Below are positions 46,998 through 55,975 of a stretch of DNA of 64,000 nt, piece after piece (within the stretch, counting starts at the first letter, position 1; each line of letters begins with the position of its first letter). The DNA is taken from the NCBI RefSeq assembly GCF_036038375.1, contig NZ_CP107935.1, positions 6,076,001 to 6,140,000 of the forward strand, read 5' to 3'. The translations under genes were made by a program, and so were the position numbers. This stretch comes from Streptomyces sp. NBC_00414. Its GTDB lineage: Bacteria > Actinomycetota > Actinomycetes > Streptomycetales > Streptomycetaceae. The notes beneath the pieces are model-generated. The model had not been told where the DNA came from, did not search any database, and saw only the letters and a list, made by a program, of their open reading frames with translations.

Positions 46998-48020
46998 ATG
47001 CTTATTGCTCAGCGTCCGTCGCTGACCGAAGAGGTCGTCGACGAATTCCGCTCCCGGTTCGTGATCGAGCCGCTGGAGCCGGGCTTCGGCTACACCCTCG
47101 GCAACTCCCTCCGTCGTACGCTCCTCTCCTCGATCCCCGGAGCCGCTGTCACCAGCATCCGGATCGACGGCGTCCTGCACGAGTTCACCACCGTGCCGGG
47201 TGTCAAGGAGGACGTCACCGACCTGATCCTCAACATCAAGCAGCTGGTCGTCTCCTCGGAGCACGACGAGCCCGTCGTGATGTACCTGCGCAAGCAGGGC
47301 CCGGGTCTGGTCACCGCCGCCGACATCGCGCCCCCGGCCGGTGTCGAGGTCCACAACCCCGACCTCGTCCTCGCCACGCTCAACGGCAAGGGCAAGCTGG
47401 AGATGGAGCTGACCGTCGAGCGCGGTCGCGGCTACGTCTCCGCCGTGCAGAACAAGCAGGTCGGTCAGGAGATCGGGCGCATCCCGGTCGACTCGATCTA
47501 CTCGCCGGTTCTCAAGGTCACGTACAAGGTCGAGGCGACTCGTGTCGAGCAGCGCACCGACTTCGACAAGCTGATCGTCGATGTCGAGACCAAGCAGGCC
47601 ATGCGTCCCCGTGACGCCATGGCGTCGGCCGGTAAGACCCTGGTCGAGCTGTTCGGTCTGGCGCGCGAGCTCAACATCGACGCCGAGGGCATCGACATGG
47701 GTCCGTCCCCGACGGACGCCGCCCTCGCCGCTGATCTCGCCCTGCCGATCGAGGAGCTTGAGCTCACCGTTCGGTCGTACAACTGCCTCAAGCGCGAGGG
47801 CATCCACTCCGTGGGTGAGCTCGTGGCGCGGTCCGAGGCGGACCTGCTCGACATCCGTAACTTCGGTGCGAAGTCCATCGACGAGGTCAAGGCCAAGCTC
47901 GCCGGCATGGGTCTCGCCCTGAAGGACTCGCCTCCCGGGTTCGACCCCACCGCTGCGGCTGACGCCTTCGGCGCGGACGACGACGCGGACGCGGGTTTCG
48001 TGGAGACCGAGCAGTACTGA
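46998..48020 (+). CDS. rpoA: DNA-directed RNA polymerase subunit alpha
   Basis: The alpha subunit (340 aa) dimerises to begin RNA polymerase assembly. N-domain GFGYTLGNSLRRTLLSSIPG; C-domain (alpha-CTD) LTVRSYNCLKREGIHSVGEL and DIRNFGAKSIDEVKAKLAGM, which binds UP elements and activators. The acidic tail (ADAFGADDDADAGFVETEQY) is usual for Streptomyces. Confidence 0.99.
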   Translation: MLIAQRPSLTEEVVDEFRSRFVIEPLEPGFGYTLGNSLRRTLLSSIPGAAVTSIRIDGVLHEFTTVPGVKEDVTDLILNIKQLVVSSEHDEPVVMYLRKQGPGLVTAADIAPPAGVEVHNPDLVLATLNGKGKLEMELTVERGRGYVSAVQNKQVGQEIGRIPVDSIYSPVLKVTYKVEATRVEQRTDFDKLIVDVETKQAMRPRDAMASAGKTLVELFGLARELNIDAEGIDMGPSPTDAALAADLALPIEELELTVRSYNCLKREGIHSVGELVARSEADLLDIRNFGAKSIDEVKAKLAGMGLALKDSPPGFDPTAAADAFGADDDADAGFVETEQY

Positions 48021-48071
48021 CCGCTCCGCGAGGAGGCCGGTTCCCTGACTGCGGGGCCGTCGTGGCCGGTC

Positions 48072-48098
48072 GCGCAGTTCCCCGCGCCCCTTCGGGGG
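48072..48098 (+). repeat. Intergenic repeat copy (GCGCAGTT variant) with hairpin
   Basis: GCGCAGTTCCCCGCGCCCCT at 48072-48091 runs into CGCCCC-TTCG-GGGGCG, a stable hairpin in the 191-nt rpoA-rplQ gap. It is a one-base relative of the arrays elsewhere and might act as a weak terminator. Confidence 0.7.
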
Positions 48099-48211
48099 CG
48101 TGGGTCCTCCGGGACTTGAGAAAGAGCCCCGGATCTTCGACAGGCGATCGCCTGCTCGGACACTGACCTCGGTACCTGATACGGCCGGGGCAGACACCTA
48201 GGAGAAACACC

Positions 48212-48748
48212 ATGCCGAAGCCTGCCAAGGGTGCCCGTCTGGGCGGCAGCGCCGCGCACGAGAAGCTGCTCCTCGCGAACCTCGCGAAGTCGCTCTTCGA
48301 GCACGGCAAGATCACGACCACCGAGGCGAAGGCCCGCCGTCTGCGGCCCTACGCCGAGCGTCTGGTCACCAAGGCGAAGAAGGGCGACCTTCACAACCGC
48401 CGTCAGGTCCTGTCGGTCATCACGGACAAGAGCATCGTGCACACGCTCTTCACCGAGATCGGCCCGCGCTACGAGAACCGCCCGGGTGGCTACACCCGTA
48501 TCACCAAGATCGGTAACCGTCGTGGCGACAACGCGCCCATGGCTGTCATCGAGCTGGTGGAGGCCCTGACCGTGGCCCAGCAGGCCACCGGTGAGGCCGA
48601 GGCGGCGACGAAGCGCTCCGCCAAGGAAGACACCCTGAAGAAGGACGACGCCCCCAAGAAGGACGAGGCCGCCGAGGCCAAGTCCGACGAGGTCGTCGAG
48701 GACGCCAAGCCGGCCGACGAGGCCGCCGAGGAGTCCAAGGACGCGTAA
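48212..48748 (+). CDS. rplQ: 50S ribosomal protein L17 with acidic tail
   Basis: L17 (178 aa). The family core (LGGSAAHEKLLLANLAKSLF, ITTTEAKARRLRPYAERLVT, GYTRITKIGNRRGDNAPMAV) covers the first 120 residues. About 55 C-terminal residues are Glu/Asp/Lys/Ala-rich (KKDEAAEAKSDEVVEDAKPA), an actinobacterial extension. GGAG precedes ATG 48212. Confidence 0.98.
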   Translation: MPKPAKGARLGGSAAHEKLLLANLAKSLFEHGKITTTEAKARRLRPYAERLVTKAKKGDLHNRRQVLSVITDKSIVHTLFTEIGPRYENRPGGYTRITKIGNRRGDNAPMAVIELVEALTVAQQATGEAEAATKRSAKEDTLKKDDAPKKDEAAEAKSDEVVEDAKPADEAAEESKDA

Positions 48749-48800
48749 GCGTTCTGTCGGGAACTGTGCGTCGGCGGCTGCGGCGGTGTCGTGGCCGGGT

Positions 48801-48819
48801 GCGCAGTTCCCGCGCCCCT
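48801..48819 (+). repeat. Intergenic repeat copy between rplQ and truA
   Basis: GCGCAGTTCCCGCGCCCCT, one C shorter than the consensus variant, followed by TTTGGGGCTTT. It lies in the 140-nt rplQ-truA gap. Confidence 0.6.
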
Positions 48820-48888
48820 TTGGGGCTTTGGCGGGCCCGTTCCTTTTCAGGAGCGGGTCCGCTTTCGTGTTCCTGAAAGGATCTCTAG

Positions 48889-49746
48889 GTGAGTGACGAA
48901 GTAGCGCCCGGCCATGTCCGTGTCCGGTTGGACCTCTCGTACGACGGGAGTGAGTTCTCCGGATGGGCCAAGCAGGCCGGCGGGCGCAGGACCGTGCAGG
49001 GCGAGATCGAGGACGCGCTGCGGACCGTGACGCGGTCGGGTGAGGTGACGTACGAGCTGACCGTGGCCGGGCGCACCGACGCGGGGGTGCATGCCCGGGG
49101 GCAGGTGGCGCATGTCGATCTGCCCGAGGAGCTGTGGGCCGAGCACCGGGAGAAGCTGCTCAAGCGCATGGCCGGGCGGTTGCCGAAGGACGTGCGGGTG
49201 TGGGCGCTGACCGAGGCGCCGAGCGGGTTCAACGCACGGTTCTCGGCGATGTGGCGGCGGTACGCCTATCGCGTCACCGACAATCCCGGCGGGGTCGACC
49301 CGCTGTTGCGCAGCCATGTGCTGTGGCACGACTGGCCGCTCGACGTCGACGCCATGAACGAGGCGGCCCAGGGGCTGCTCGGCGAGTACGACTTCGCCGC
49401 CTACTGCAAGAAGCGGGAGGGCGCGACGACCATCCGTACGCTCCAGGAGCTTCGGCTGGTGCGGGGGAGCGACGGGGTGATCACCGCCACCGTGCGGGCG
49501 GACGCCTTCTGCCACAACATGGTGCGGTCGCTGATCGGGGCGCTGCTGTTCGTGGGGGACGGGCACCGGGGGGCCGACTGGCCGGCGAAGGTGCTGGCCG
49601 CGGGGGTGCGGGACTCCGCCGTGCACGTGGTGCGGCCGCACGGGCTGACCCTCGAAGAGGTCGGCTATCCGGCCGACGAGCTGCTGGCCGCGCGGAACAA
49701 GGAGGCGCGCAACCGGCGGACGCTGCCGGGCGCGGGGTGCTGCTGA
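48889..49746 (+). CDS. truA: tRNA pseudouridine(38-40) synthase TruA
   Basis: TruA (285 aa) makes pseudouridine at positions 38-40 of the tRNA anticodon stem. The catalytic aspartate is Asp64 in VAGRTDAGVHARGQVAH. Other blocks: LDLSYDGSEFSGWAKQ and FCHNMVRSLIGALLFVGDG. GTG 48889 follows GAAAGGA. Its linkage to rplQ is conserved in actinobacteria. GC choice becomes sharper here, with more GCG/CGG codons than the ribosomal genes. Confidence 0.98.
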   Translation: MSDEVAPGHVRVRLDLSYDGSEFSGWAKQAGGRRTVQGEIEDALRTVTRSGEVTYELTVAGRTDAGVHARGQVAHVDLPEELWAEHREKLLKRMAGRLPKDVRVWALTEAPSGFNARFSAMWRRYAYRVTDNPGGVDPLLRSHVLWHDWPLDVDAMNEAAQGLLGEYDFAAYCKKREGATTIRTLQELRLVRGSDGVITATVRADAFCHNMVRSLIGALLFVGDGHRGADWPAKVLAAGVRDSAVHVVRPHGLTLEEVGYPADELLAARNKEARNRRTLPGAGCC

Positions 49747-50021
49747 ACGCTGTTCACCAGCGAAAACCCCCTGGAGGGCGTTGCCCGCGGTGTACCGCGC
49801 GTGGCGCCCTTTATGGGCTTCGGCGAAATCCATATGTAACGTGGATCTTGCTGCCTTATATCGGACGTAAGGCGTCATGTCTGACTTACTTCCTCACGCG
49901 TATCTTACGCAGCTCATGAAACTCGGTTATGATTTCGCGGCCCGGCCAGTAGTTCGAATGGGGTGGCTGGGCAAGGGGCGGGGATCATCGGGCTGCTGCA
50001 TGCCCGGGGGTGGGTTTTTTC
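49747..50021 (+). promoter_or_regulatory. AT-richer regulatory region before the glycan cluster
   Basis: A 275-nt gap whose middle (about 49810-49940) is clearly AT-richer than the surroundings. It has TATGAT at 49928-49933 (17 nt after TTACGC) and repeated CTTAC/GTAAG words, including GACGTAAGGCGTCATGTC and GACTTACT. GGGGGTGGG lies just before the start of the synthase. A regulated promoter is likely; the factor is unknown. No riboswitch consensus was recognised. Confidence 0.45.
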
Positions 50022-51632
50022 ATGACATCAGTAGGTCCTGTGCGGACCGGGGGGCGGCGCAGCACGCGCCAGACCGGGAGACGGAGGGCGGGGCGCGGCG
50101 GCCAGGCATCGCTTGGACTGCTGCCTCTGCCGCCGACGGAGAGGGAGAAGTACTCCTACGCCAGACGGCACCTGTGGATCCTCACGATCAGCTCGCTGGT
50201 CAGCTTCTGCTGCCTGATCATGAGCCAGTTCAAGCTCGCGCAGTCCACTCCCGTGCTGTGGATCTACACACCGCTGCTGGTCTTCACGGTGATCTACTAC
50301 CTGATCTCGCTGCGGGTGAACGGATTCACCCGGGACTTCGACATCAAGCACCACCGGGCACTCGTGGCGAGCTGGCGGCCCGGGACCTACCCCTCCGTCG
50401 ACGTCTTCCTGCCGGTGTGCGGCGAGCCCATCGAGGTCCTGCACAACACCTGGACCCATGTGCGGGCGATGGCCGACCGCTACCCCGGCGTCTGCGTGCC
50501 CTTCGTGCTCGACGACGGCGCCAGCGCCGACCTTGAGGCGATGGCCCACGACTTCGGCTTCCGTTACGGGACCCGGGAGAACCGCGGCTGGTTCAAGAAG
50601 GCCGGCAACATGCACTTCGGCTTCGAGCAGTCGGACGGGGAGTTCATCCTCATCCTCGACGCCGACTTCACGCCGCGCGCCGACCTGCTCGAAGAGATGC
50701 TGCCGTACATGGACGAGAACCCGAAGACCGGGATCGTCCAGTCGCCGCAGTACTTCCGTGTCCTCGACTCGCAGAACTGGATCGAGCGCGGCGCGGGCGC
50801 GGTGCAGGAGCTGTTCTACCGCTCCGTGCAGGTGTCCCGGCAGGGCAGCGACGGCGCCATCTGCGTCGGCTCGTGCGCCATCTACCGGCGGGCCGCCCTG
50901 GACGACAACGGCGGTACGACGCTGATCGAGCACTCCGAGGACGTCCACACCGGCTTCGACCTGCGCGGCCTCGGCTGGGACCTGCGGTACATCCCCGTCG
51001 CCGTGTCCACGGGTGTGTGCCCGGACAGCGCGGGCGCCTTCTTCAACCAGCAGTACCGCTGGTGCTCGGGCTCGATGAGCCTGATGGGCAGCAAGAAGTT
51101 CTGGCAGCGGAAGATCAAGTTCTCCAGCCGGCTCTGCTACATGTCGGGCTTCTTCTACTACATCCACACGGCGCTGTTCACCTTCGCGGCGCCCGTGATC
51201 CCCGTCGTGCTGCTGCTGATGATGCCGGACAAGCTGAAGGTCGAGCATCTGCTCCTGGTGCTGCCGAGCATCCTCTACACCACCATCATCTTCCCGATGT
51301 GGCACAAGGCCCCCTACCGCCTGGAGGCGTGGGCGGCCCGCATGATGTACGGCTGGGCGCACTTCTTCGCCATCTACGACATCCTGCGCAAGAACCGCAT
51401 GGGCTGGCAGCCCACCGGATCCGCCGGCGCGAAGAAGAACAAGACCCGCCGGTTCTGGATCGGTATGTGGGTGTGGGGTGGCGGCACCGCCCTGATCTGG
51501 GTGGGCGCCGCGGTGTGGCGGCTGTTCACGATGAACGCCCCCGACTTCGCCCTCATCCTTTCCACCGGACTCTTCTACGCCCTGGTCGTGGGACGTGTCC
51601 TGGTGCAGCCCCGAGCGGAGAGCGCTGCCTGA
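50022..51632 (+). CDS. Processive GT2 glycosyltransferase (cellulose/hyaluronan synthase-like)
   Basis: A 536-aa membrane synthase. TM segments at about 52-70 and 79-97, then a cytoplasmic GT2 domain: LDDGASADLE (Asp164/165), ILDADFTPRADLLEEMLPYM (DAD 213-215), EHSEDVHTGFDLRG (acid-base Asp307 in the TED position) and QQYRWCSGSM (343-352, Q-x-x-RW), then four more TM segments. Such enzymes polymerise and extrude beta-glycans. ATG 50022 is preferred; GTG 50010 would add four residues. The GH26 gene starts in its stop codon (TGATG), so they work together. Confidence 0.9.
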   Translation: MTSVGPVRTGGRRSTRQTGRRRAGRGGQASLGLLPLPPTEREKYSYARRHLWILTISSLVSFCCLIMSQFKLAQSTPVLWIYTPLLVFTVIYYLISLRVNGFTRDFDIKHHRALVASWRPGTYPSVDVFLPVCGEPIEVLHNTWTHVRAMADRYPGVCVPFVLDDGASADLEAMAHDFGFRYGTRENRGWFKKAGNMHFGFEQSDGEFILILDADFTPRADLLEEMLPYMDENPKTGIVQSPQYFRVLDSQNWIERGAGAVQELFYRSVQVSRQGSDGAICVGSCAIYRRAALDDNGGTTLIEHSEDVHTGFDLRGLGWDLRYIPVAVSTGVCPDSAGAFFNQQYRWCSGSMSLMGSKKFWQRKIKFSSRLCYMSGFFYYIHTALFTFAAPVIPVVLLLMMPDKLKVEHLLLVLPSILYTTIIFPMWHKAPYRLEAWAARMMYGWAHFFAIYDILRKNRMGWQPTGSAGAKKNKTRRFWIGMWVWGGGTALIWVGAAVWRLFTMNAPDFALILSTGLFYALVVGRVLVQPRAESAA

Positions 51633-52657
51633 TGTTCCTGACACGTGTACGCACCACCGCGGCCGGCTGCGCGCTGGCCCTGTCCGCGCTGTTCACCCTG
51701 AGCGGCTGCTCCCTGCTGGACGACTCCGGCACGTCGGCCTCGTCCGAGGGCGGCGGCTCCGGAGGCTCGGGCGAGGACGCCCGGGGCGCGGACTCCGACA
51801 TCCCCTACGACGTGACACCCCTGCTCAAGCCTGACAAGAAGTACTTCGGCGCGGCCGTCGACGGGGCCCCGAACTCGATGAAGGGCGTCGACACCTACAC
51901 CGGGATGACCGGCAAGAAGCCGAACCTCGTCGAGTACTACGCGGCCTGGGGCGACGGCTTCGACGCCCAGGGCGTGCGCAACGCCTGGGGCGAGGGAGCC
52001 CTGACCCTGGTGTCCTGGGAGCCGTTCGACGTCACGCTCGCCGATATCGCGGCCGGCGACAAGGACGCGTATCTCAAGAAGTACGCGACGGCGGTGCGCA
52101 AGCTGAACCTGCCCGTCGTGATCTCCTTCGCCGACGAGATGAACGGCCACTGGGAGAAGTGGGGCACCAAGAACGTCACGCCCGAGCAGTACGTGGCCGC
52201 GTGGAAGCACATCCACGACACGTTCACGGACGCCGGTGCCTCCAACGTGATCTGGGCCTGGTCGCCGAACATCGTCAACCCGGTCAAGAGCGTCGAGCTG
52301 GAGCCGTACTACCCGGGCGACGGCTATGTCGACTGGGTGGGCGTGATCGGCTACTTCACGCTTGAGGAGGACAACGCCTACAAGAGCGTCTTCGGGCCGA
52401 CGCTGGACGAGATCCGGACCTTCACCGAGAAGCCGACGCTCATCCTGGAGACGGCCGCCGAGCCGGGGGAGCGCCGCCGGGCCGACGTCCGCAACCTGTT
52501 CGCCGGGGTCGCGGCGGACGACGACATGCTCGGCTTCGTGTGGTTCGACCACAAGAAGCGGGCCGACTGGCGGCTGAAGGTCAGCCCGCTGGCCCTCAAG
52601 GAGTTCAAGCGACTGGCCGCCGACGACCTGTTCGGCTTCGACGTTCGGAAGCCGTGA
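51632..52657 (+). CDS. GH26-like glycoside hydrolase lipoprotein
   Basis: A 341-aa secreted lipoprotein. Lipobox LSGC with Cys26 and a Ser/Gly/Glu-rich tether. The fold is GH26 (beta-mannanase clan GH-A): VISFADEMNGHW places the acid/base at Glu169, and TLILETAAE places the nucleophile at Glu273; VIWAWSPN is also typical. Coupled to the synthase by TGATG overlap. In synthase-dependent exopolysaccharide systems a partner hydrolase trims or releases the polymer; that role is inferred. Confidence 0.88.
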   Translation: MFLTRVRTTAAGCALALSALFTLSGCSLLDDSGTSASSEGGGSGGSGEDARGADSDIPYDVTPLLKPDKKYFGAAVDGAPNSMKGVDTYTGMTGKKPNLVEYYAAWGDGFDAQGVRNAWGEGALTLVSWEPFDVTLADIAAGDKDAYLKKYATAVRKLNLPVVISFADEMNGHWEKWGTKNVTPEQYVAAWKHIHDTFTDAGASNVIWAWSPNIVNPVKSVELEPYYPGDGYVDWVGVIGYFTLEEDNAYKSVFGPTLDEIRTFTEKPTLILETAAEPGERRRADVRNLFAGVAADDDMLGFVWFDHKKRADWRLKVSPLALKEFKRLAADDLFGFDVRKP

Positions 52658-54576
52658 TGAATCGAAGCCAGAACCAGCATCCGCCGCAGCCCCAGGATCC
52701 GCACGGCCGGCCGCAGTACGGGGAGCAGCAGTACGGGAGCCGGCAGTACGGGGAGCAGCAGTACGGGGACCAGTTCGGCGACCCGTACGGGGATCCGTAC
52801 GGCGAGGGCGACTCGGCCTCCTGGTTCAACTCCGACGGGCAGCCCGCGGGGGGCTACCCTCCGGAGCAGGGGCAGAGCCCGAGCCAGGGCTACGCCTACA
52901 GCACGCAGACGGCGTACCCGCAGCAGCAGGGGCACCACGAGCAGCGGTACGTGCCGGGCATTCCCGAGCAGCGGCAGCCCGAGGACCGGCCGACATACGC
53001 GTTCCACACCGTCGAGGAGACGCCCGCCGAGCCCTCGTACCACATACCCGTCACGCCCGAAGCGGGCTGGGACATGGCGGCCAGCCGGCGACGGGCCTGG
53101 GTCAGCCGGGCCGTGCTGCTGTGCATCCTGCTGATCCAGACGGTGCTGTCGCTGCGGCTGTCCAACACCGCGTTCCAGGACGAGGCGCTGTATCTGGCGG
53201 CCGGCCACGCTGAGCTCGACCACCTGCTCAACGGCACGCCGCTGCCCATCGACTACGCCGCGTACTTCTCGGGATCACCGCAGCTCTACCCGGTGCTCGC
53301 GGCACTGGTGGACGCCGAGTTCGGGCTCACCGGAGCGCGGGTGCTCAGCCTGGTCTTCATGCTCTTCACCACCGGGCTCCTGTACTCCTTCTCGCGGCGG
53401 ATGTTCAACGAGCGGGCGGCGCTCGCGGCCGCCGCGCTGTTCTCGGTGGTCCAGTCGACCGTCGTCATGGGCTTCTTCGCCACCTACGACGCGGCTGCCG
53501 TGTTCCTGCTGGCCCTCGCCGTCTGGATCGTCGTCCGCACGAACCGGGCGCCCGCCTACGCGGTGCTGCTCGCCGCGCCCGTCGCGGTCCTCGCGGTCGG
53601 GGTGAAGTACGCGGCCGCGCTCTATCTGCCGACCATCGTCGTACTGGCGCTGCTGACCGCGTGGCCGCACCGCGGCGCCAAGTCGGCCGTCCTGCGGATG
53701 CTGCTGCTCGGTCTCGGCATGGGCGCGCTGGCCGCGGCGGGCATGTACACCACCGACCTGCTCGCGGGTATCCAGCAGACCACGACCAACCGTGAGCACG
53801 GCTCCGACAGTGCCGAGTTCCTGCTGCAGCGCTCGGTCGAGTGGGGCGGGCTGATGTTCCTGGCGGCGGTCGGCGGCGCGATCTCGTACGTCCGGCGCAG
53901 CCGGATGAACGAGTCGCCGCTGGCGCAGCGGCTCGGCAACCCCGGCTGGCGCTGGCGCGCCCTGATGGGGCTGCTCCTGTGCGGCACGGCCGTACTGGCC
54001 TCCGCGTACCAGATCCATCTGGGCACCGTGGTCTCGCTGTTCAAGCACGTCGGCTTCGGCCTGCTCTTCGCCGCCCCCATGGCCGGCGTCGGTGTGACCC
54101 GGCTCGTCGGCGCGCACTTCCGCTATCCGCAGCTCGGCATCATGCTGTGGACGGCCGTGCTGTGCCTGGGCATCTCACAGGCGGACTGGCGCTTCGGCGT
54201 CTGGCCGGACTCCTCGAAGATGATCCGGACGATCCAGTCGCACGTGAACTCCAAGGGGCACTACCTCAGTTCCACGCCCGAGGTGCCCGTCTACTACCTG
54301 CGCGACAAGACCGACCACAGTCAGTGGCAGAGCGTCTTCGGCATGGAGTACAAGGCCAAGAAGGGCAAGTACTACACCGGCGACGAGGCCTACCGCGCGG
54401 CGTTGCGCGACGGCGAGTTCGACCTGATCGTCCTCGACGGGATCACCAACCCGCGGGTCGACGACATCATCGCCGGGGCCGTCAAGGGCAACCCGCACTA
54501 CCGGCTGCTGGCCGACATGCCATGGCGCAACTCCAGCGGCACGGGGACCTACCGCATCTGGATCAAGACGTCCTGA
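52657..54576 (+). CDS. GT-C (ArnT/PMT-like) membrane glycosyltransferase
   Basis: A 639-aa polytopic protein. The first 145 residues are disordered, with QYGEQQYG/QYGDQFG repeats. Then come about ten TM segments; the loop after TM1 carries NTAFQDEALYLAAGHAEL (Asp175-Glu176, the GT-C acidic motif of GT39/GT83 enzymes). The C-terminal soluble part ends YRIWIKTS. Such enzymes use polyprenol-phosphate sugar donors, matching the polyprenol-phosphate transferase gene at the end of the cluster. Overlaps the GH26 stop by 1 nt. Confidence 0.82.
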   Translation: MNRSQNQHPPQPQDPHGRPQYGEQQYGSRQYGEQQYGDQFGDPYGDPYGEGDSASWFNSDGQPAGGYPPEQGQSPSQGYAYSTQTAYPQQQGHHEQRYVPGIPEQRQPEDRPTYAFHTVEETPAEPSYHIPVTPEAGWDMAASRRRAWVSRAVLLCILLIQTVLSLRLSNTAFQDEALYLAAGHAELDHLLNGTPLPIDYAAYFSGSPQLYPVLAALVDAEFGLTGARVLSLVFMLFTTGLLYSFSRRMFNERAALAAAALFSVVQSTVVMGFFATYDAAAVFLLALAVWIVVRTNRAPAYAVLLAAPVAVLAVGVKYAAALYLPTIVVLALLTAWPHRGAKSAVLRMLLLGLGMGALAAAGMYTTDLLAGIQQTTTNREHGSDSAEFLLQRSVEWGGLMFLAAVGGAISYVRRSRMNESPLAQRLGNPGWRWRALMGLLLCGTAVLASAYQIHLGTVVSLFKHVGFGLLFAAPMAGVGVTRLVGAHFRYPQLGIMLWTAVLCLGISQADWRFGVWPDSSKMIRTIQSHVNSKGHYLSSTPEVPVYYLRDKTDHSQWQSVFGMEYKAKKGKYYTGDEAYRAALRDGEFDLIVLDGITNPRVDDIIAGAVKGNPHYRLLADMPWRNSSGTGTYRIWIKTS

Positions 54577-54666
54577 GCACGGTCCGTTCCCGCTCCCGTT
54601 CCTGTTCGCGTTCTCCTTCCCGTCGCTGAATCCACCAGCGGACTCCTCTGTACGAAAGGCAGTGCC

Positions 54667-55971
54667 ATGCGGCTCACTGTCATCGGCACCGGCTATCTCG
54701 GTGCCACCCACGCCGCCTGTATGGCGGAGCTCGGGCACGAGGTGCTCGGGGTCGACGTCGATCCGGACAAGGTCGCCGCGCTGCGGGCGGGACGGGTGCC
54801 GTTCCACGAACCGGTGCTCCCGGAGCTGCTCGCCAAGCACACCGCGAGCGGGCGGCTGCGGTTCACCACGTCCTACGAGGAGGCCGCGGCCTTCGGCGAG
54901 GTGCACTTCCTCTGCGTGGGCACCCCGCAGCGGGGGGACTCCGAGGGCGCCGACCTGCGATACGTGGACTCGGCGTTCGAGTCGATGGCCCGGTACGCGA
55001 GCGAGGGCGCGCTCCTGGTGGGCAAGTCGACCGTGCCCGTGGGCACCGCCCAGCGGCTCGCGGACACCCACACCGCCGTGGAGATCGCCTGGAACCCCGA
55101 GTTCCTGCGCGAGGGCTTCGCCGTCGAGGACACCCTGCGCCCCGACCGGCTGGTCCTCGGGGTCGGATCGCAGCGCGCCGAAACGTTGCTGCGCGAGGTC
55201 TACGCGCCCGTCATCGGCGCGGGGACTCCGGTGGTCACCGCCGACTTCCCGACCGCCGAGCTGGTCAAGACGGCCGCGAACGCCTTCCTCGCCACCAAGA
55301 TCTCGTTCATCAACGCCATGGCGGAGATGTGCGAGGCCACCGGCGGCGATGTCTCCGTACTGGCGGAGGCGATCGGCCACGACGACCGCATCGGGAAGAA
55401 GTTCCTGCGGGCCGGCGTCGGCTTCGGCGGTGGCTGCCTGCCCAAGGACATCCGGGCCTTCGCGCACCGCGCCGACGAGCTGGGGGTGTCCCTGGCCTTC
55501 CTGCGCGAGGTCGACGCGATCAACATGCGGCGTCGCGACCGGGTGGTCGAGCTGTCCCGTGAGCTGTGCGGGGGCGCGGTTCTCGGGGCGCGGATCGCGG
55601 TGCTCGGAGCGGCCTTCAAGCCGGACTCCGACGACATCCGTGACTCGCCCGCGCTGAACGTGGCCGCGCGGCTGCGGCTCGACGGCGCCGACGTCACGGT
55701 CTACGACCCGGAGGCGATGGACAACGCCCGCAAGGCGTTCCCGCTGCTCGGGTACGCGCTGTCGGCCGAGGACGCGCTGCGGGGGGCGGACCTCGTGCTG
55801 CACCTGACCGAATGGCCGCAGTTCCGCGAGCTCGCTCCCGAGCGGGCCCGCGCATTGGTCGCCCGTCCACGGATCGTGGACGGCAGGGGGACGCTCGACG
55901 GGGCCACGTGGGCCGCGGCGGGCTGGCAGTTCCGGGCGCTGGGTAGACCCGCGCCGGGTGGGGAGGGGTAA
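54667..55971 (+). CDS. UDP-glucose 6-dehydrogenase
   Basis: Ugd (434 aa) oxidises UDP-glucose to UDP-glucuronate. The NAD-binding GTGYLGATHAACMAELGHEV opens the protein; the catalytic cysteine is Cys257 in GFGGGCLPKDIRAF; FKPDSDDIRDSPAL marks the UDP-binding end. Length normal. Together with the synthase it suggests a uronic-acid-containing polymer. It is 90 nt after the previous gene and 4 nt before the next, in the same direction. Confidence 0.93.
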   Translation: MRLTVIGTGYLGATHAACMAELGHEVLGVDVDPDKVAALRAGRVPFHEPVLPELLAKHTASGRLRFTTSYEEAAAFGEVHFLCVGTPQRGDSEGADLRYVDSAFESMARYASEGALLVGKSTVPVGTAQRLADTHTAVEIAWNPEFLREGFAVEDTLRPDRLVLGVGSQRAETLLREVYAPVIGAGTPVVTADFPTAELVKTAANAFLATKISFINAMAEMCEATGGDVSVLAEAIGHDDRIGKKFLRAGVGFGGGCLPKDIRAFAHRADELGVSLAFLREVDAINMRRRDRVVELSRELCGGAVLGARIAVLGAAFKPDSDDIRDSPALNVAARLRLDGADVTVYDPEAMDNARKAFPLLGYALSAEDALRGADLVLHLTEWPQFRELAPERARALVARPRIVDGRGTLDGATWAAAGWQFRALGRPAPGGEG

Positions 55972-55975
55972 GGAC

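Noticed and set aside
49747..50021. c-di-GMP or other riboswitch before the glycan cluster
   Set aside because: No recognisable conserved core of the known classes was seen.
50028..51644. A 538-aa minus-strand frame opposite the GT2 synthase
   Set aside because: Shadow of a gene with clear catalytic motifs and membrane segments.
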